Positions 1 to 6,221 of a DNA stretch of 7,182 bases are shown piece by piece. The position numbers were made by a program, and so were the translations under genes. Source of the stretch: JBOHUX01 sp050734915 (GTDB lineage Bacteria > Chloroflexota > Dormibacteria > Dormibacterales > Dormibacteraceae); assembly GCA_050734915.1 (NCBI GenBank), contig JBOHUX010000121.1:1-7182 (forward strand). The letters are read 5' to 3'. The notes below the pieces were generated by a model that did no database searches, was not told the DNA's origin, and worked only from the letters and a program-made list of their open reading frames with translations. Each line of letters opens with the position of its first letter. Within the stretch, counting starts at the first letter, position 1.

Positions 1-360
1 CCGATGGAGCGGCACGGCCAGCAGCCCCATCCCGGGCGCTCCATCGATAGCCAGCCGGTCGCAGACGAGTCGGGCCAGCGGCCTCGCCAGCGGGCGCCGG
101 CCCTCGTACTTGAGACGGTGGATGGCCTTCTCGAGGGGACCCTCGTAGGCGGCGGCGGAGCGGTGCCGCTTCAGCGCATGGAACCGGCGCCGGCAGCCAC
201 AGTGGGCGCCTTGGGCGGTGAGCTCGGCGCCGCAGCGCCGGCAGAGCGGCTCCCGCAGCCGGCGCGTGCGTGCCAGGCAGGCCACGCAGAACCAGGAGCC
301 CAGCCTCCCGCACCCCCCGCAGCGAGGGGGCAGGATCGCATCTACGAGGCCACCGAGCAC
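1..360 (-). CDS. comF: ComF family amidophosphoribosyltransferase-like protein, N-terminal part (3' end off the left edge)
   Basis: Reading the minus strand from a GTG at 360 gives 120 codons with no stop, so the gene continues past the left edge. The protein opens with VLGGLVDAILPPRCGGCG, a typical ComF start, followed by eight cysteines (about residues 14, 17, 25, 28, 40, 43, 54 and 56) that would form the paired zinc-ribbon region. Next comes the family's Y-EGPL-KAIHRLKYEGRRPLA-PLA stretch (about 72-95) and then LLAVPLHR, the start of the phosphoribosyltransferase fold; the PRPP loop would lie off the window. ComF proteins act at the cytoplasmic face of DNA uptake in competent bacteria, but many carriers are not known to be competent, so the role here is uncertain. 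An in-frame TAG at 370-372 forces the start to lie downstream; GTG 360 is the best candidate, with a weak, closely spaced GGAG. It sits 43 bases downstream of the DUF192 gene on the same strand, probably in one operon. The family call is firm; the function is not. Confidence 0.88.
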   Translation of the reverse strand, partial: MLGGLVDAILPPRCGGCGRLGSWFCVACLARTRRLREPLCRRCGAELTAQGAHCGCRRRFHALKRHRSAAAYEGPLEKAIHRLKYEGRRPLARPLARLVCDRLAIDGAPGMGLLAVPLHR

Positions 361-403
361 GGCTCCAGGCTAGACGGGCGGGTCAACGGCTCCTGTTAAT
401 CGT

Positions 404-748
404 TTAGGGCTCGAGGACCAGCGGCTCTCCCCGGGCCAGATCGAGGCCCTCGACGGACCCGGCGGGAAGCTCGACCACGGCCCTGGCCCCCGGCACCCAA
501 GGCACGACACGCCAGGGTTTGAGGCCCCGGCAGACACGGCGGACGCGGCTCCGGCGGTCCAGGAACACGGCGTCGATGGGGAACCGCATGAAGAACATGT
601 GGATGCCGCTGCAGGGCCTGATCAGCATGCCCTGCCCAGGTTCGAGCCGGGCGCGGAACATGAGTCCCACCCCGCGGCCGAGGAAGGTTCGCGGCACCTC
701 CACGTTCTCCGCGAGCACGCGCCCGGAGCGTGGATGGAGAAGGCGCAC
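404..748 (-). CDS. DUF192 family protein, cytosolic form
   Basis: This 114-residue protein matches the DUF192 family over its whole length. Visible hallmarks are the R-GVGLMFRARL segment (about residues 25-35), GMLI followed by IHMFFMRFPIDAVFLD (about 40-64), the KPWR-VPWVPGA stretch and the ELPAG motif near the C terminus. The biochemical function of DUF192 is not established. Many members carry a signal peptide or lipobox; this one does not, so it is probably cytosolic. The start chosen is GTG at 748: an in-frame TGA lies about 19 codons upstream with no ATG between, and the sequence from GTG onwards (VRLLHPRSGRVLA) fits the usual beginning of the domain. No strong Shine-Dalgarno is visible. 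It is the first gene of a probable two-gene unit with comF and is divergent from the alpha/beta hydrolase across a 108-base spacer. Confidence 0.9.
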   Translation of the reverse strand: MRLLHPRSGRVLAENVEVPRTFLGRGVGLMFRARLEPGQGMLIRPCSGIHMFFMRFPIDAVFLDRRSRVRRVCRGLKPWRVVPWVPGARAVVELPAGSVEGLDLARGEPLVLEP

Positions 749-856
749 CGTCAGGGTGGCCCCGCGGGCGCGGTTCCGATCGCGCCGCTCATCGTGGGCC
801 CCTCATCGCGTCCTTCCCGGGCGGCGGGCAGGCCATCGCCGGCTAGCCTACACAAG
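749..856. promoter_or_regulatory. Divergent intergenic region between DUF192 gene and hydrolase gene
   Basis: These 108 bases must hold the promoters of both flanking divergent genes. On the plus strand TAGCCT at 844-849 fits a TANNNT -10 element, with 7 bases to the hydrolase GTG. That spacing, and the absence of a Shine-Dalgarno before the GTG, suggest a leaderless transcript. No clear -35 is seen. An 8-base palindrome, GGCTAGCC, lies at 841-848 and overlaps the proposed -10. I cannot place a convincing promoter for the DUF192 side. This is inference from short motifs in GC-rich DNA. Confidence 0.35.
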
Positions 857-1612
857 GTGCCCGACTTCGCAAGTGACGGCGTGCGTCTCCATTTCGAGCT
901 CGCGGGCCCGGATGACGGATCCCCGACGGTGCTCGTTCACGGCTTCGCCAGCGACTACCAGCTCAACTGGGTCGGCTCCCGCTGGCAGGAGACGCTGACC
1001 GCCGCCGGCCGCCTCGTGATCGGCCTCGACGTTCGCGGCCACGGGCGGAGCGACAAGCCGCACGATCCCGCCGCCTACCGCCAGCGGACGATGGCGGCCG
1101 ACGTGGTCCGGCTCCTCGACCACCTCGACGTCGGCCGGGCCGACCTGGTCGGCTACTCGATGGGCGCCCGGATCGGGATGAGGGTGGCCTTCGAACATCC
1201 CGGCCGGCTCTGGCGCGCGGTGCTCGGAGGCCCGGGCCGGTGGCACGACGTCGAGCGGACGGTCGCCATCGCGGCCGCGCTGCGGGCGCGCCGGCCCTCC
1301 GAAGGGGGGCGGGACGGAGTCGCGCGGACCTTCCTCGAGTTCGCCTCCGCCCGCCCCGTCAACGATCTCGAGGCTCTCGCCTGCTGCATCGAGGGCTTCA
1401 CCCCCGACCTCGGCGACGATGAGGTGGGCCGCATCCGGGTGCCGCTCCTCGTCGTCGAAGCCGAAGGGGAGGAGATCGCCCCCGGCGCGGCGGAGATCGC
1501 CGGCCTCGTCCCGGACGCGCGGTACCTGGTGCTGCCCGGCCGCACCCACATGAACGCGGTCCCCGCCCGGCAGTTCAAGGAGGCCGCGGTCGGGTTCCTC
1601 GACCAGGCCTAG
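857..1612 (+). CDS. Alpha/beta hydrolase fold protein
   Basis: A 251-residue protein of usual length for single-domain alpha/beta hydrolases. Motifs in order: HGF (residues 28-30, oxyanion-hole region), LDVRGHGRSDKP (57-68), nucleophile elbow GYSMG (99-103, Ser101), and the histidine in GRTHM (His231). The strand that normally ends in GDRD with the catalytic aspartate reads VVEAEGEEIAP here, so the acid position appears to be glutamate (about Glu205). The substrate cannot be predicted; relatives include esterases, lactonases and C-C bond hydrolases. There is no signal peptide, so it should act in the cytoplasm. GTG 857 was chosen because the domain begins at once (FASDGVRLHFELAG); the reading frame continues upstream to 599, but that part lies antisense to DUF192 and resembles no hydrolase. 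The gene stands alone on the plus strand and converges on the DUF421 gene with 8 bases between stops. Confidence 0.9.
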   Translation: MPDFASDGVRLHFELAGPDDGSPTVLVHGFASDYQLNWVGSRWQETLTAAGRLVIGLDVRGHGRSDKPHDPAAYRQRTMAADVVRLLDHLDVGRADLVGYSMGARIGMRVAFEHPGRLWRAVLGGPGRWHDVERTVAIAAALRARRPSEGGRDGVARTFLEFASARPVNDLEALACCIEGFTPDLGDDEVGRIRVPLLVVEAEGEEIAPGAAEIAGLVPDARYLVLPGRTHMNAVPARQFKEAAVGFLDQA

Positions 1613-1620
1613 ATAGTCGA

Positions 1621-2133
1621 TCAGTGCCGGACGTATCGGACCCGGCGCCTGGTGCGGATGGTCTTGGAGCCGGTCGGCACGACGCTGATCGTCCCGTCCG
1701 GTTCGAGCACCGCGAGCTGGACGTCCTTCACGCTCTCCATGCCGTGCTCGCGGATCGCCATCTCGCACTGCTCCTGGTCCACCCCCTCGCGCCGCATGAC
1801 CACCTCCAGGTAGTGCCCGTCCCGGATGATGACCGTCGGCTGCGGGACCAGGAGGCGGTGAAAGAGCCGGTACCTGTCGAGGCGCGCGATCACGAAGTTG
1901 AGGCCGACGAGGGCGCCGATGATGACCAGCCCGCCGCCCAGGGAGCTGTCCGGCCCGGTCATGGCGGGCTGGACGGCGTTCGCGACCAGCAGGACCAGCA
2001 CCAGATCGTAGAGGGTGAACTGGCCGACCTCGCGCTTGCCGAAGATCCGGAGCATGGCCAGCAGCGCGACGTAGATGACGGCGGATCGAACGACCAGCTG
2101 CCAGGCGGGGACGCCGAAATGAAAAAGGTCCAT
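1621..2133 (-). CDS. DUF421 / YetF-like membrane protein
   Basis: A 170-residue protein with about three N-terminal membrane segments (roughly residues 13-31, 42-58 and 65-83) and a cytoplasmic C-terminal domain. Family marks are R-FGKREVGQFTLYDLV (29-45), which links the first two helices, PQPTVIIRDGHYLEVVMRREG (about 97-117) and LEPDGTISVVP (143-153), the counterpart of the E-NG-ISV segment of YetF/YkjA-like proteins. The molecular role of these proteins is poorly defined; links to spore or stress physiology come from Bacillus and cannot be assumed here. The start is ATG at 2133, placing MDLFHFGVPAWQ just before the first helix. The frame stays open upstream to 2526, but that part is antisense to the next gene and lacks family features. 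The short basic tail (TIRTRRRVRYVRH) is lineage-specific as far as I can tell. No Shine-Dalgarno is evident. The gene is divergent from the glutaredoxin-like/PDZ gene. Confidence 0.88.
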   Translation of the reverse strand: MDLFHFGVPAWQLVVRSAVIYVALLAMLRIFGKREVGQFTLYDLVLVLLVANAVQPAMTGPDSSLGGGLVIIGALVGLNFVIARLDRYRLFHRLLVPQPTVIIRDGHYLEVVMRREGVDQEQCEMAIREHGMESVKDVQLAVLEPDGTISVVPTGSKTIRTRRRVRYVRH

Positions 2134-2176
2134 CGGGCAAGTTTGAGGCGGAACCCCCCCGGGGTAGCAATCGAGT
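2134..2176. promoter_or_regulatory. Short divergent spacer between DUF421 and glutaredoxin-like/PDZ genes
   Basis: Only 43 bases separate two divergent start codons, so the promoters must overlap and both transcripts probably have very short or no leaders; neither gene has a recognisable Shine-Dalgarno. On the plus strand TTGAGG (2143-2148) loosely resembles a -35 and TAGCAAT (2165-2171) a poor -10 about 16-17 bases later, ending about 5 bases before ATG 2177. A C7 run (2154-2160) is followed by G4. The promoter assignment is weak; the shared spacer itself is plain to see. Confidence 0.3.
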
Positions 2177-2668
2177 ATGAAGAAGTATGAAGCGTTCATT
2201 GCGTCCGGGGAGGGCGCCTCGGACGCGCTCATGGACTGGCTCGAGCTCCATGAGATCATCCCCCAGGTCCACGACGTGCGAACCGACGAGAGCGCGCTCG
2301 CGGAGGCGGTGGCCATCGGGGCGGGACGTCTGCCGGTGGTCAGGTTCGGAGAGCGGGTCGTGGTCGGATTCGACCCCGCCGCTCTCGAGCTGCTGGGTCG
2401 AGCGCCGCAGCCGACTGAGGCGGGACTCGCGCTCGCGGCCGACGCCGCGGGGCGCCTGCTGGTGGCCGACGTGACGCCGGGAGGGGCCGGCGAGCTCCTC
2501 GGCCTCAGGCCCGGTGACGTGATCACGCGCCTGTCCGGCTACACGGTCTTCTCCGCCGAGCAGCTGGACCGGGCGCTGCGGGCGCGCCCCCACGCCCTGG
2601 TGCTGGGTGTGCGACGCGGCGACGAGGAGTTCGAGGTCTCCCTGCCGTCCGCCCGCCGCGCGGCCTGA
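2177..2668 (+). CDS. Fusion of a glutaredoxin-like domain without CXXC and a PDZ domain
   Basis: A 163-residue protein with two parts. Residues 1-75 follow the glutaredoxin/NrdH pattern: a first strand (YEAFIA), a helix (DALMDWLELHEI), a second strand (QVHDV), the cis-proline segment RLPVVRFGERVVVGFDP (51-67) and a closing helix. Where glutaredoxins have CPYC this protein has EGAS (about 12-15), and there is no cysteine in the whole chain, so thiol redox chemistry is not possible. Residues about 83-156 form a PDZ domain of the HtrA/RseP-like type: LLVADVTPGGAGELLGLRPGDVI, then a -SGYTVFSAEQL- segment and a final strand pair. There is no signal peptide or membrane helix, so it is predicted cytosolic. 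I infer a binding or scaffold role, with the glutaredoxin fold as a docking module. The start ATG 2177 fits the first strand. The gene is divergent from DUF421 and converges on tadC. The domain calls are good; the function is unknown. Confidence 0.82.
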   Translation: MKKYEAFIASGEGASDALMDWLELHEIIPQVHDVRTDESALAEAVAIGAGRLPVVRFGERVVVGFDPAALELLGRAPQPTEAGLALAADAAGRLLVADVTPGGAGELLGLRPGDVITRLSGYTVFSAEQLDRALRARPHALVLGVRRGDEEFEVSLPSARRAA

Positions 2669-2677
2669 CGCGGGCGG
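2649..2677. terminator. GC-rich inverted repeat across the stop of the glutaredoxin-like/PDZ gene
   Basis: An 8-base perfect inverted repeat, CCGCCCGC (2649-2656) and GCGGGCGG (2670-2677), encloses a 13-base loop that contains the TGA stop. It lies at the convergent 3' ends of this gene and tadC, where a bidirectional terminator would be expected. No U-tract follows on either strand, and GC-rich hairpins arise easily by chance at this composition, so the call is tentative. Confidence 0.25.
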
Positions 2678-2716
2678 CGATCGGTGCGCGGCGATCAGTG
2701 GTGGGTGGCGGCGATC
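2674..2716 (+). repeat. Three copies of the nonamer GCGGCGATC
   Basis: GCGGCGATC occurs at 2674-2682, 2688-2696 and 2708-2716, at intervals of 14 and 20 bases. The first is mostly in the 26-base convergent spacer, the second reaches into the tadC stop codon, and the third is within the last codons of tadC. The repeats are exact; whether they bind anything is unknown, and codon usage may explain the third copy. Confidence 0.4.
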
Positions 2717-3621
2717 ACGAGCAGGATCGCGGGCCCCAGGAGCACGACCCAGAGCGTCGGGAAGATGCAGCCCACCATCGGGAAGAGCATCTTGAGCGAG
2801 GCCTGAGCCGCCTTCTCGGAGGCGCGCTGGCGTCGCTTGCGGCGGATCTCGTCGGACTGCAGGCGCAGGATCTTGGCCACCCCGACGCCCATCTGCTCGG
2901 ACTGGACCACCGCCTGGACGAAGTTGTGGAGGTCCTCGACCCCGCAGCGCCGCCCCATGTCGTCCAGCGCCTCCAGCCGCGGCCGGCCGAGCCGGGTCTC
3001 CTGCAGGACCTGGCTGAATTCGTCTGAGAGACCGTTCCGGAACTTCTCGGTGACGCGCGCGATGGCCGCCTCGAAGCCCAGGCCGGCCTCGACGCAGACG
3101 GTGAGGAGGTCCATCGCGTCGGGGAGCGCGAGCTGGATCCCCCGGCGGCGCCCGTCCACCTTCCGCTTCAGCCAGAGCACCGGCAGGTAGAGCCCGGTCA
3201 CCACTCCGGCCGCCCCGCCCAGCACCGCCCCCAGCGAGCTCCGGACGAGGGTGATCCCGAGCGCGAAGCCGATCACTAGCAGGGCCGCGCCCGCGACGTA
3301 GCGGATGGCCTGGAAGTCGCCCGGCGACAGGTTGCCGGGGCGCCCGGCGAGGTTCAGCCGGTTGCGCAGGTCCTGCTGAGACTTCTGGGGCGTGCGCCGG
3401 GCGAGCATCTTGCCGAAGCGCTCGATGGCGGGACGGACGAAGCGCTCTGTGAAGGGCATCTGCAGCTCGATCTCGTTGAGCGTCAGCGGCTGCCCCACCT
3501 GGTAGGCGAGCAGGCGCGCCTGGACGACGTCGTCGCCGGCCGGGCGCCGCAGGCCCCAGCAGACGGAGAAGACGCCGATCGCGGAGGCGGCGGCAAGGAG
3601 GAGCAGCATCGGGGTGGGCAT
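2695..3621 (-). CDS. tadC: TadC-like inner-membrane platform protein (type II secretion F domain)
   Basis: A 308-residue protein of normal TadC length. It has an N-terminal membrane segment (about 3-23), a cytoplasmic stretch, a central hydrophobic pair (about 106-126 and 130-150), the T2SSF domain (about 165-290) and a C-terminal membrane segment (about 279-305). Within the domain, LPDAMDLLTVCVEAGLGFEAAIARV (166-190), SDEFSQVLQE (199-208) and VQSEQMGVGVAKILR (239-253) are characteristic of TadC. With TadB it is expected to form the membrane platform on which the CpaF ATPase acts to build Flp pili. ATG 3621 is supported by a GAGGT at 3631-3635, 9 bases upstream and inside the end of tadB. Only 5 bases separate the tadB stop from this start. 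It is the last gene of the operon here; the next gene downstream is convergent and unrelated, so no TadD-type lipoprotein gene follows. Confidence 0.94.
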   Translation of the reverse strand: MPTPMLLLLAAASAIGVFSVCWGLRRPAGDDVVQARLLAYQVGQPLTLNEIELQMPFTERFVRPAIERFGKMLARRTPQKSQQDLRNRLNLAGRPGNLSPGDFQAIRYVAGAALLVIGFALGITLVRSSLGAVLGGAAGVVTGLYLPVLWLKRKVDGRRRGIQLALPDAMDLLTVCVEAGLGFEAAIARVTEKFRNGLSDEFSQVLQETRLGRPRLEALDDMGRRCGVEDLHNFVQAVVQSEQMGVGVAKILRLQSDEIRRKRRQRASEKAAQASLKMLFPMVGCIFPTLWVVLLGPAILLVIAATHH

Positions 3622-3626
3622 CTGAT

Positions 3627-4613
3627 TCAGACCTCGATGTTCACGATCTTGCGGATGAAGGCATTGCCGATCAGGATCATCCCCGCCGCAAACGCCAGCA
3701 TGACCCAGCCCAACACCTGCTCGGTCATCGGCTTGAAGTAGGCCGGCGCCACGAAGTAGAGGAGCGCTCCGAGCGCGACCGGAAGCAGGGTGATGATCAC
3801 GCCGGAGGCGCGGGCCTGCGCGGTCAGGGTCGAGATCTCGCCCTTGATCCGGATCCGCTCGCGAATCGTGTGGGCGATCTTGTCGAGCACCTCGGCCAGA
3901 TTGCCTCCCACCGACCGGTGGATGATGACCGCGGTGACCATGAGGTCGAGGTCGGTGCTCTCGATCCGGGCCACCATGTTCTTGAGCGCCTCCTCGACGG
4001 AGACCCCCAGGTTCATCTCGCGCACGGCTCGGGAGAACTCATCCGACATGGGGGCGACCGCGTTCTTCCCCACCGTGTCGATCGCCTGCGCGAACGAGTA
4101 GCCGGCCTTGAGCGCGTTGGAGAGGAGGACCATGGTGTCGCCGAGCTGGCTGTTGAAGGCCTTGAGGCGGCGGCGCTGACGGCGCTTGACGTAGAGGCCG
4201 GGCAGGAAGAACCCCGCCGCGGCCATGACGATGAACTGCGGGCCCACCCCGAAGCGGAGCAGGCCGATCAGCCCCAGCAGCACCACGCAGCCGGTCTGGA
4301 TCATGAAGTACTCGGAGGTCCGGAGCTTGAGATCGGCCCTGGCCAGGTTCTCGGACAGGGACGGGCGCCCCTTCTTCCGGTTCCGCTCCGTGAGGCGGTC
4401 GGCCGCGGGCTGGAAGACGCGGCTCAGCCGCTCCCGGAGGCTCGCCGGGGGATCGAGCCGGCGCCTGGGCAGCAGGGCCGCCGGGCTCCGGCCTCCGAGA
4501 GACGGCACGCCGTCCGGCAGCACCGCCTGCTGGCGGAGCTGGGAGACGCCGAGCACGGCCAGGAGGACTCCGATTCCGGCGGCCAGCGCGAAGATCAGTG
4601 TGACTGCGAGCAT
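3627..4613 (-). CDS. tadB: TadB-like inner-membrane platform protein (type II secretion F domain)
   Basis: A 328-residue protein of usual TadB length. Layout: an N-terminal membrane helix (about 3-22), a basic, proline-containing cytoplasmic linker (about 30-100), two membrane segments (about 103-121 and 125-142), the T2SSF domain (about 155-285) and two C-terminal helices (about 271-292 and 300-320). The domain shows LGDTMVLLSNALKAGYSFAQA (157-177), SDEFSRAVREMNLGVSVEEAL (190-210) and IHRSVGGNLAEVLDKIAHTIRER (231-253), which are classic TadB signatures. It should pair with TadC and contact the CpaF ATPase from the membrane side. ATG 4613 has GAGGAAG at 4624-4630 overlapping the cpaF stop, 10 bases upstream. 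The intergenic distance to cpaF is 15 bases, consistent with translational coupling. Confidence 0.95.
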   Translation of the reverse strand: MLAVTLIFALAAGIGVLLAVLGVSQLRQQAVLPDGVPSLGGRSPAALLPRRRLDPPASLRERLSRVFQPAADRLTERNRKKGRPSLSENLARADLKLRTSEYFMIQTGCVVLLGLIGLLRFGVGPQFIVMAAAGFFLPGLYVKRRQRRRLKAFNSQLGDTMVLLSNALKAGYSFAQAIDTVGKNAVAPMSDEFSRAVREMNLGVSVEEALKNMVARIESTDLDLMVTAVIIHRSVGGNLAEVLDKIAHTIRERIRIKGEISTLTAQARASGVIITLLPVALGALLYFVAPAYFKPMTEQVLGWVMLAFAAGMILIGNAFIRKIVNIEV

Positions 4614-4628
4614 CCTTGGATCACTTCC

Positions 4629-6221
4629 TCAGTAGAGCCGTTCCCGAGCTGGTTCCGCGACCGGCCGGAACATCGACTGAGGGATGTCCTCGCCGCTGCT
4701 CCGGAAGTGGTCGATCAGCCGCGGCACCACCCCGGTGGCCGTGTGATAGCCGAGCGCCTTGCCGCCCTCCGAGACGGCCACCTGCTTGTAGACGAAGAGC
4801 TCCTGGAACTCGACCTCGCCGCTCTCCATGCCCGTGATCTCGGCCACGCTGGTGATGCGGCGCGCGCCGCCCCGGAGCCGCTGCTGCTGGACGATGATGT
4901 TGATGGCGGAGGCGATCTGCTCCCGGATGGCCCGCGAGGGCAGCTCCGAGCCGGCCATCAGCACCAGCGTCTCCAGCCTCGAGAGCGCGTCGTGGGGGCT
5001 GTTCGAGTGGAGGGTGCTCATGGAGCCGTCATGGCCGGTGTTCATGGCCTGGAGCATGTCCAGGGCCTCCCCCCCACGGCACTCGCCGACGATGATCCGG
5101 TCGGGACGCATCCGCAGGCAGTTTCGGACCAGGTCCCGGATGTGAACGGCGCCCTTCCCCTCCACGTTGGGGGGACGCGACTCCAGGGTGATCACGTGTT
5201 CCTGCTGGAGCTGGAGCTCGGCGGCGTCCTCGCAGGTGATGATCCGCTCATCCTCGGGGATGAACCCCGAGAGGATGTTGAGCAGAGTCGTCTTCCCGGA
5301 GCCGGTGCCGCCCGAGACGAGGACGTTGAGGCGGGCGCGGACGCAGGCCGACAGGAACGCGATGATGTCCGGCGTCGTCGTTCCGTAGTTGAGGAGGTCC
5401 TGCGCCTGCAGCCGCTCCCGGGAGAACTTCCGGATCGTCATGCAGGGGCCCTTGAGCGCCAGGGGCGGGATGATGACGTTGACCCGAGAGCCGTCCTTGA
5501 GGCGGGCGTCGGCCATCGGCGAGCTCTCGTCCACCCGGCGCCCGATGCTGCTGACGATCCGGTCGATGACCAGCATCAGCTGCTTGGTGCTCTCGAAGGT
5601 GACCTCGCTCAGCATCGCCTGGCCGCGGCGCTCGATGTAGATCTGCTTGGGATGGTTGATCATGATCTCGGTGATGTCCGAGTCGCCGAGGAGAGGCTCC
5701 AGGGGACCGAGGCCGATGGCGTCGTTGACGATGGAGTCGATCAGCCGCTCCCGATCCTGACGGGTCATCGCGATCGCGTTGGAGCGGACGTGCTCGTCCA
5801 CGAGCTCCGAGATCTTCTCCCGCACCCCCGCCCGGTCGGTGACGTCGATCTGGTCCGCGTACTTCTCGAGGAGCCGCGCGTGGACCTGCGCCTTGGCTGC
5901 GACCATCGTGGGATTGACCTGATCGGCGTGCTGGGCGACGCCCAGCCGGCTCGCGAGCGCGCCGGCCGGAGGCGTGTGGTTGCCCCCCGCCGGGGGCCCC
6001 ACGGCGGGACGCGCCGCCGGCTGCGCGGGATCCGTCAGGTCGGGGCCGTGATGGGCGCCGTTGCGGGCGGGCGGCCGGGCCGATGCCGGGGCCTGTGGAG
6101 GAACGGATGGCGGCCGCGGAGGCGCGACGGCAGTCCCCGCCGGGGGACCCGTGACCGCCGTCCCCGCCCGGTGAGCCGGGGGCTCGCTCTGGGTCGCCTT
6201 GACCCGATCGAGCAGGCCCAT
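4629..6221 (-). CDS. cpaF: CpaF/TadA secretion ATPase of the Tad pilus
   Basis: A 530-residue ATPase of the type II/IV secretion (GspE/VirB11-like) superfamily, CpaF/TadA branch, which powers Flp pilus assembly as a cytoplasmic hexamer. A short start (MGLLDRVKATQ) is followed by a disordered Pro/Ala-rich stretch (about 12-92), then the N-terminal domain (about 104-290, including GLGPLEPLL at 170-178 and ITEIMINHP at 183-191). The core has Walker A GGTGSGKTT (304-312), the Asp box TCEDAAEL (329-336), Walker B-like RIIVGECRGGEALDML (375-390) and the His box GHDGSMSTLHSNSP (396-409). All key motifs look intact. ATG 6221 overlaps the tadZ stop by one base (TGATG), and GGAGG at 6230-6234 lies 8 bases upstream, inside tadZ. 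The extended linker makes the protein somewhat longer than compact CpaF proteins. Confidence 0.97.
   Translation of the reverse strand: MGLLDRVKATQSEPPAHRAGTAVTGPPAGTAVAPPRPPSVPPQAPASARPPARNGAHHGPDLTDPAQPAARPAVGPPAGGNHTPPAGALASRLGVAQHADQVNPTMVAAKAQVHARLLEKYADQIDVTDRAGVREKISELVDEHVRSNAIAMTRQDRERLIDSIVNDAIGLGPLEPLLGDSDITEIMINHPKQIYIERRGQAMLSEVTFESTKQLMLVIDRIVSSIGRRVDESSPMADARLKDGSRVNVIIPPLALKGPCMTIRKFSRERLQAQDLLNYGTTTPDIIAFLSACVRARLNVLVSGGTGSGKTTLLNILSGFIPEDERIITCEDAAELQLQQEHVITLESRPPNVEGKGAVHIRDLVRNCLRMRPDRIIVGECRGGEALDMLQAMNTGHDGSMSTLHSNSPHDALSRLETLVLMAGSELPSRAIREQIASAINIIVQQQRLRGGARRITSVAEITGMESGEVEFQELFVYKQVAVSEGGKALGYHTATGVVPRLIDHFRSSGEDIPQSMFRPVAEPARERLY
6126..6168 (-). repeat. Imperfect 27-base tandem duplication in the CpaF linker
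   Basis: On the plus strand GACGGCAGTCCCCGCC (6126-6141) recurs as GACCGCCGTCCCCGCC (6153-6168), 14 of 16 bases matching, with a 27-base period. In CpaF this gives a nine-residue period: AGTAV at residues 19-23 and again at 28-32. It keeps the frame and lies in the Pro/Ala-rich N-terminal linker. Confidence 0.45.

Noticed and set aside
373..395. An AGGAG followed by TTG as an alternative comF start
   Set aside because: The TTG is in a different frame from the zinc-ribbon coding sequence and its frame soon stops, so using it would need a frameshift for which there is no other sign.
4..399. A 131-codon plus-strand open frame at the left edge
   Set aside because: It is the antisense of comF, whose eight-cysteine zinc-ribbon region is unmistakable on the minus strand.
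599..856. An N-terminal extension of the hydrolase to ATG 599
   Set aside because: The extension is antisense to DUF192, resembles no hydrolase sequence, and the domain starts naturally at GTG 857.
2134..2526. An N-terminal extension of DUF421 to 2526
   Set aside because: It is antisense to the glutaredoxin-like/PDZ gene and is Ser/Arg/Ala-rich; the family fold begins at MDLFHFG.
848..2593. A 581-codon open frame on the minus strand running antisense to the hydrolase and through DUF421 in another frame
   Set aside because: It spans several real genes on both strands and its translation is low-complexity Arg/Gly/Pro/Asp-rich sequence without domain signals.
5985..6150. Several short GC-rich hairpins in the cpaF linker coding region
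   Set aside because: They follow from Gly/Pro/Ala codons (GGN, CCN, GCN) and are inside a coding region, so I do not read them as regulatory.
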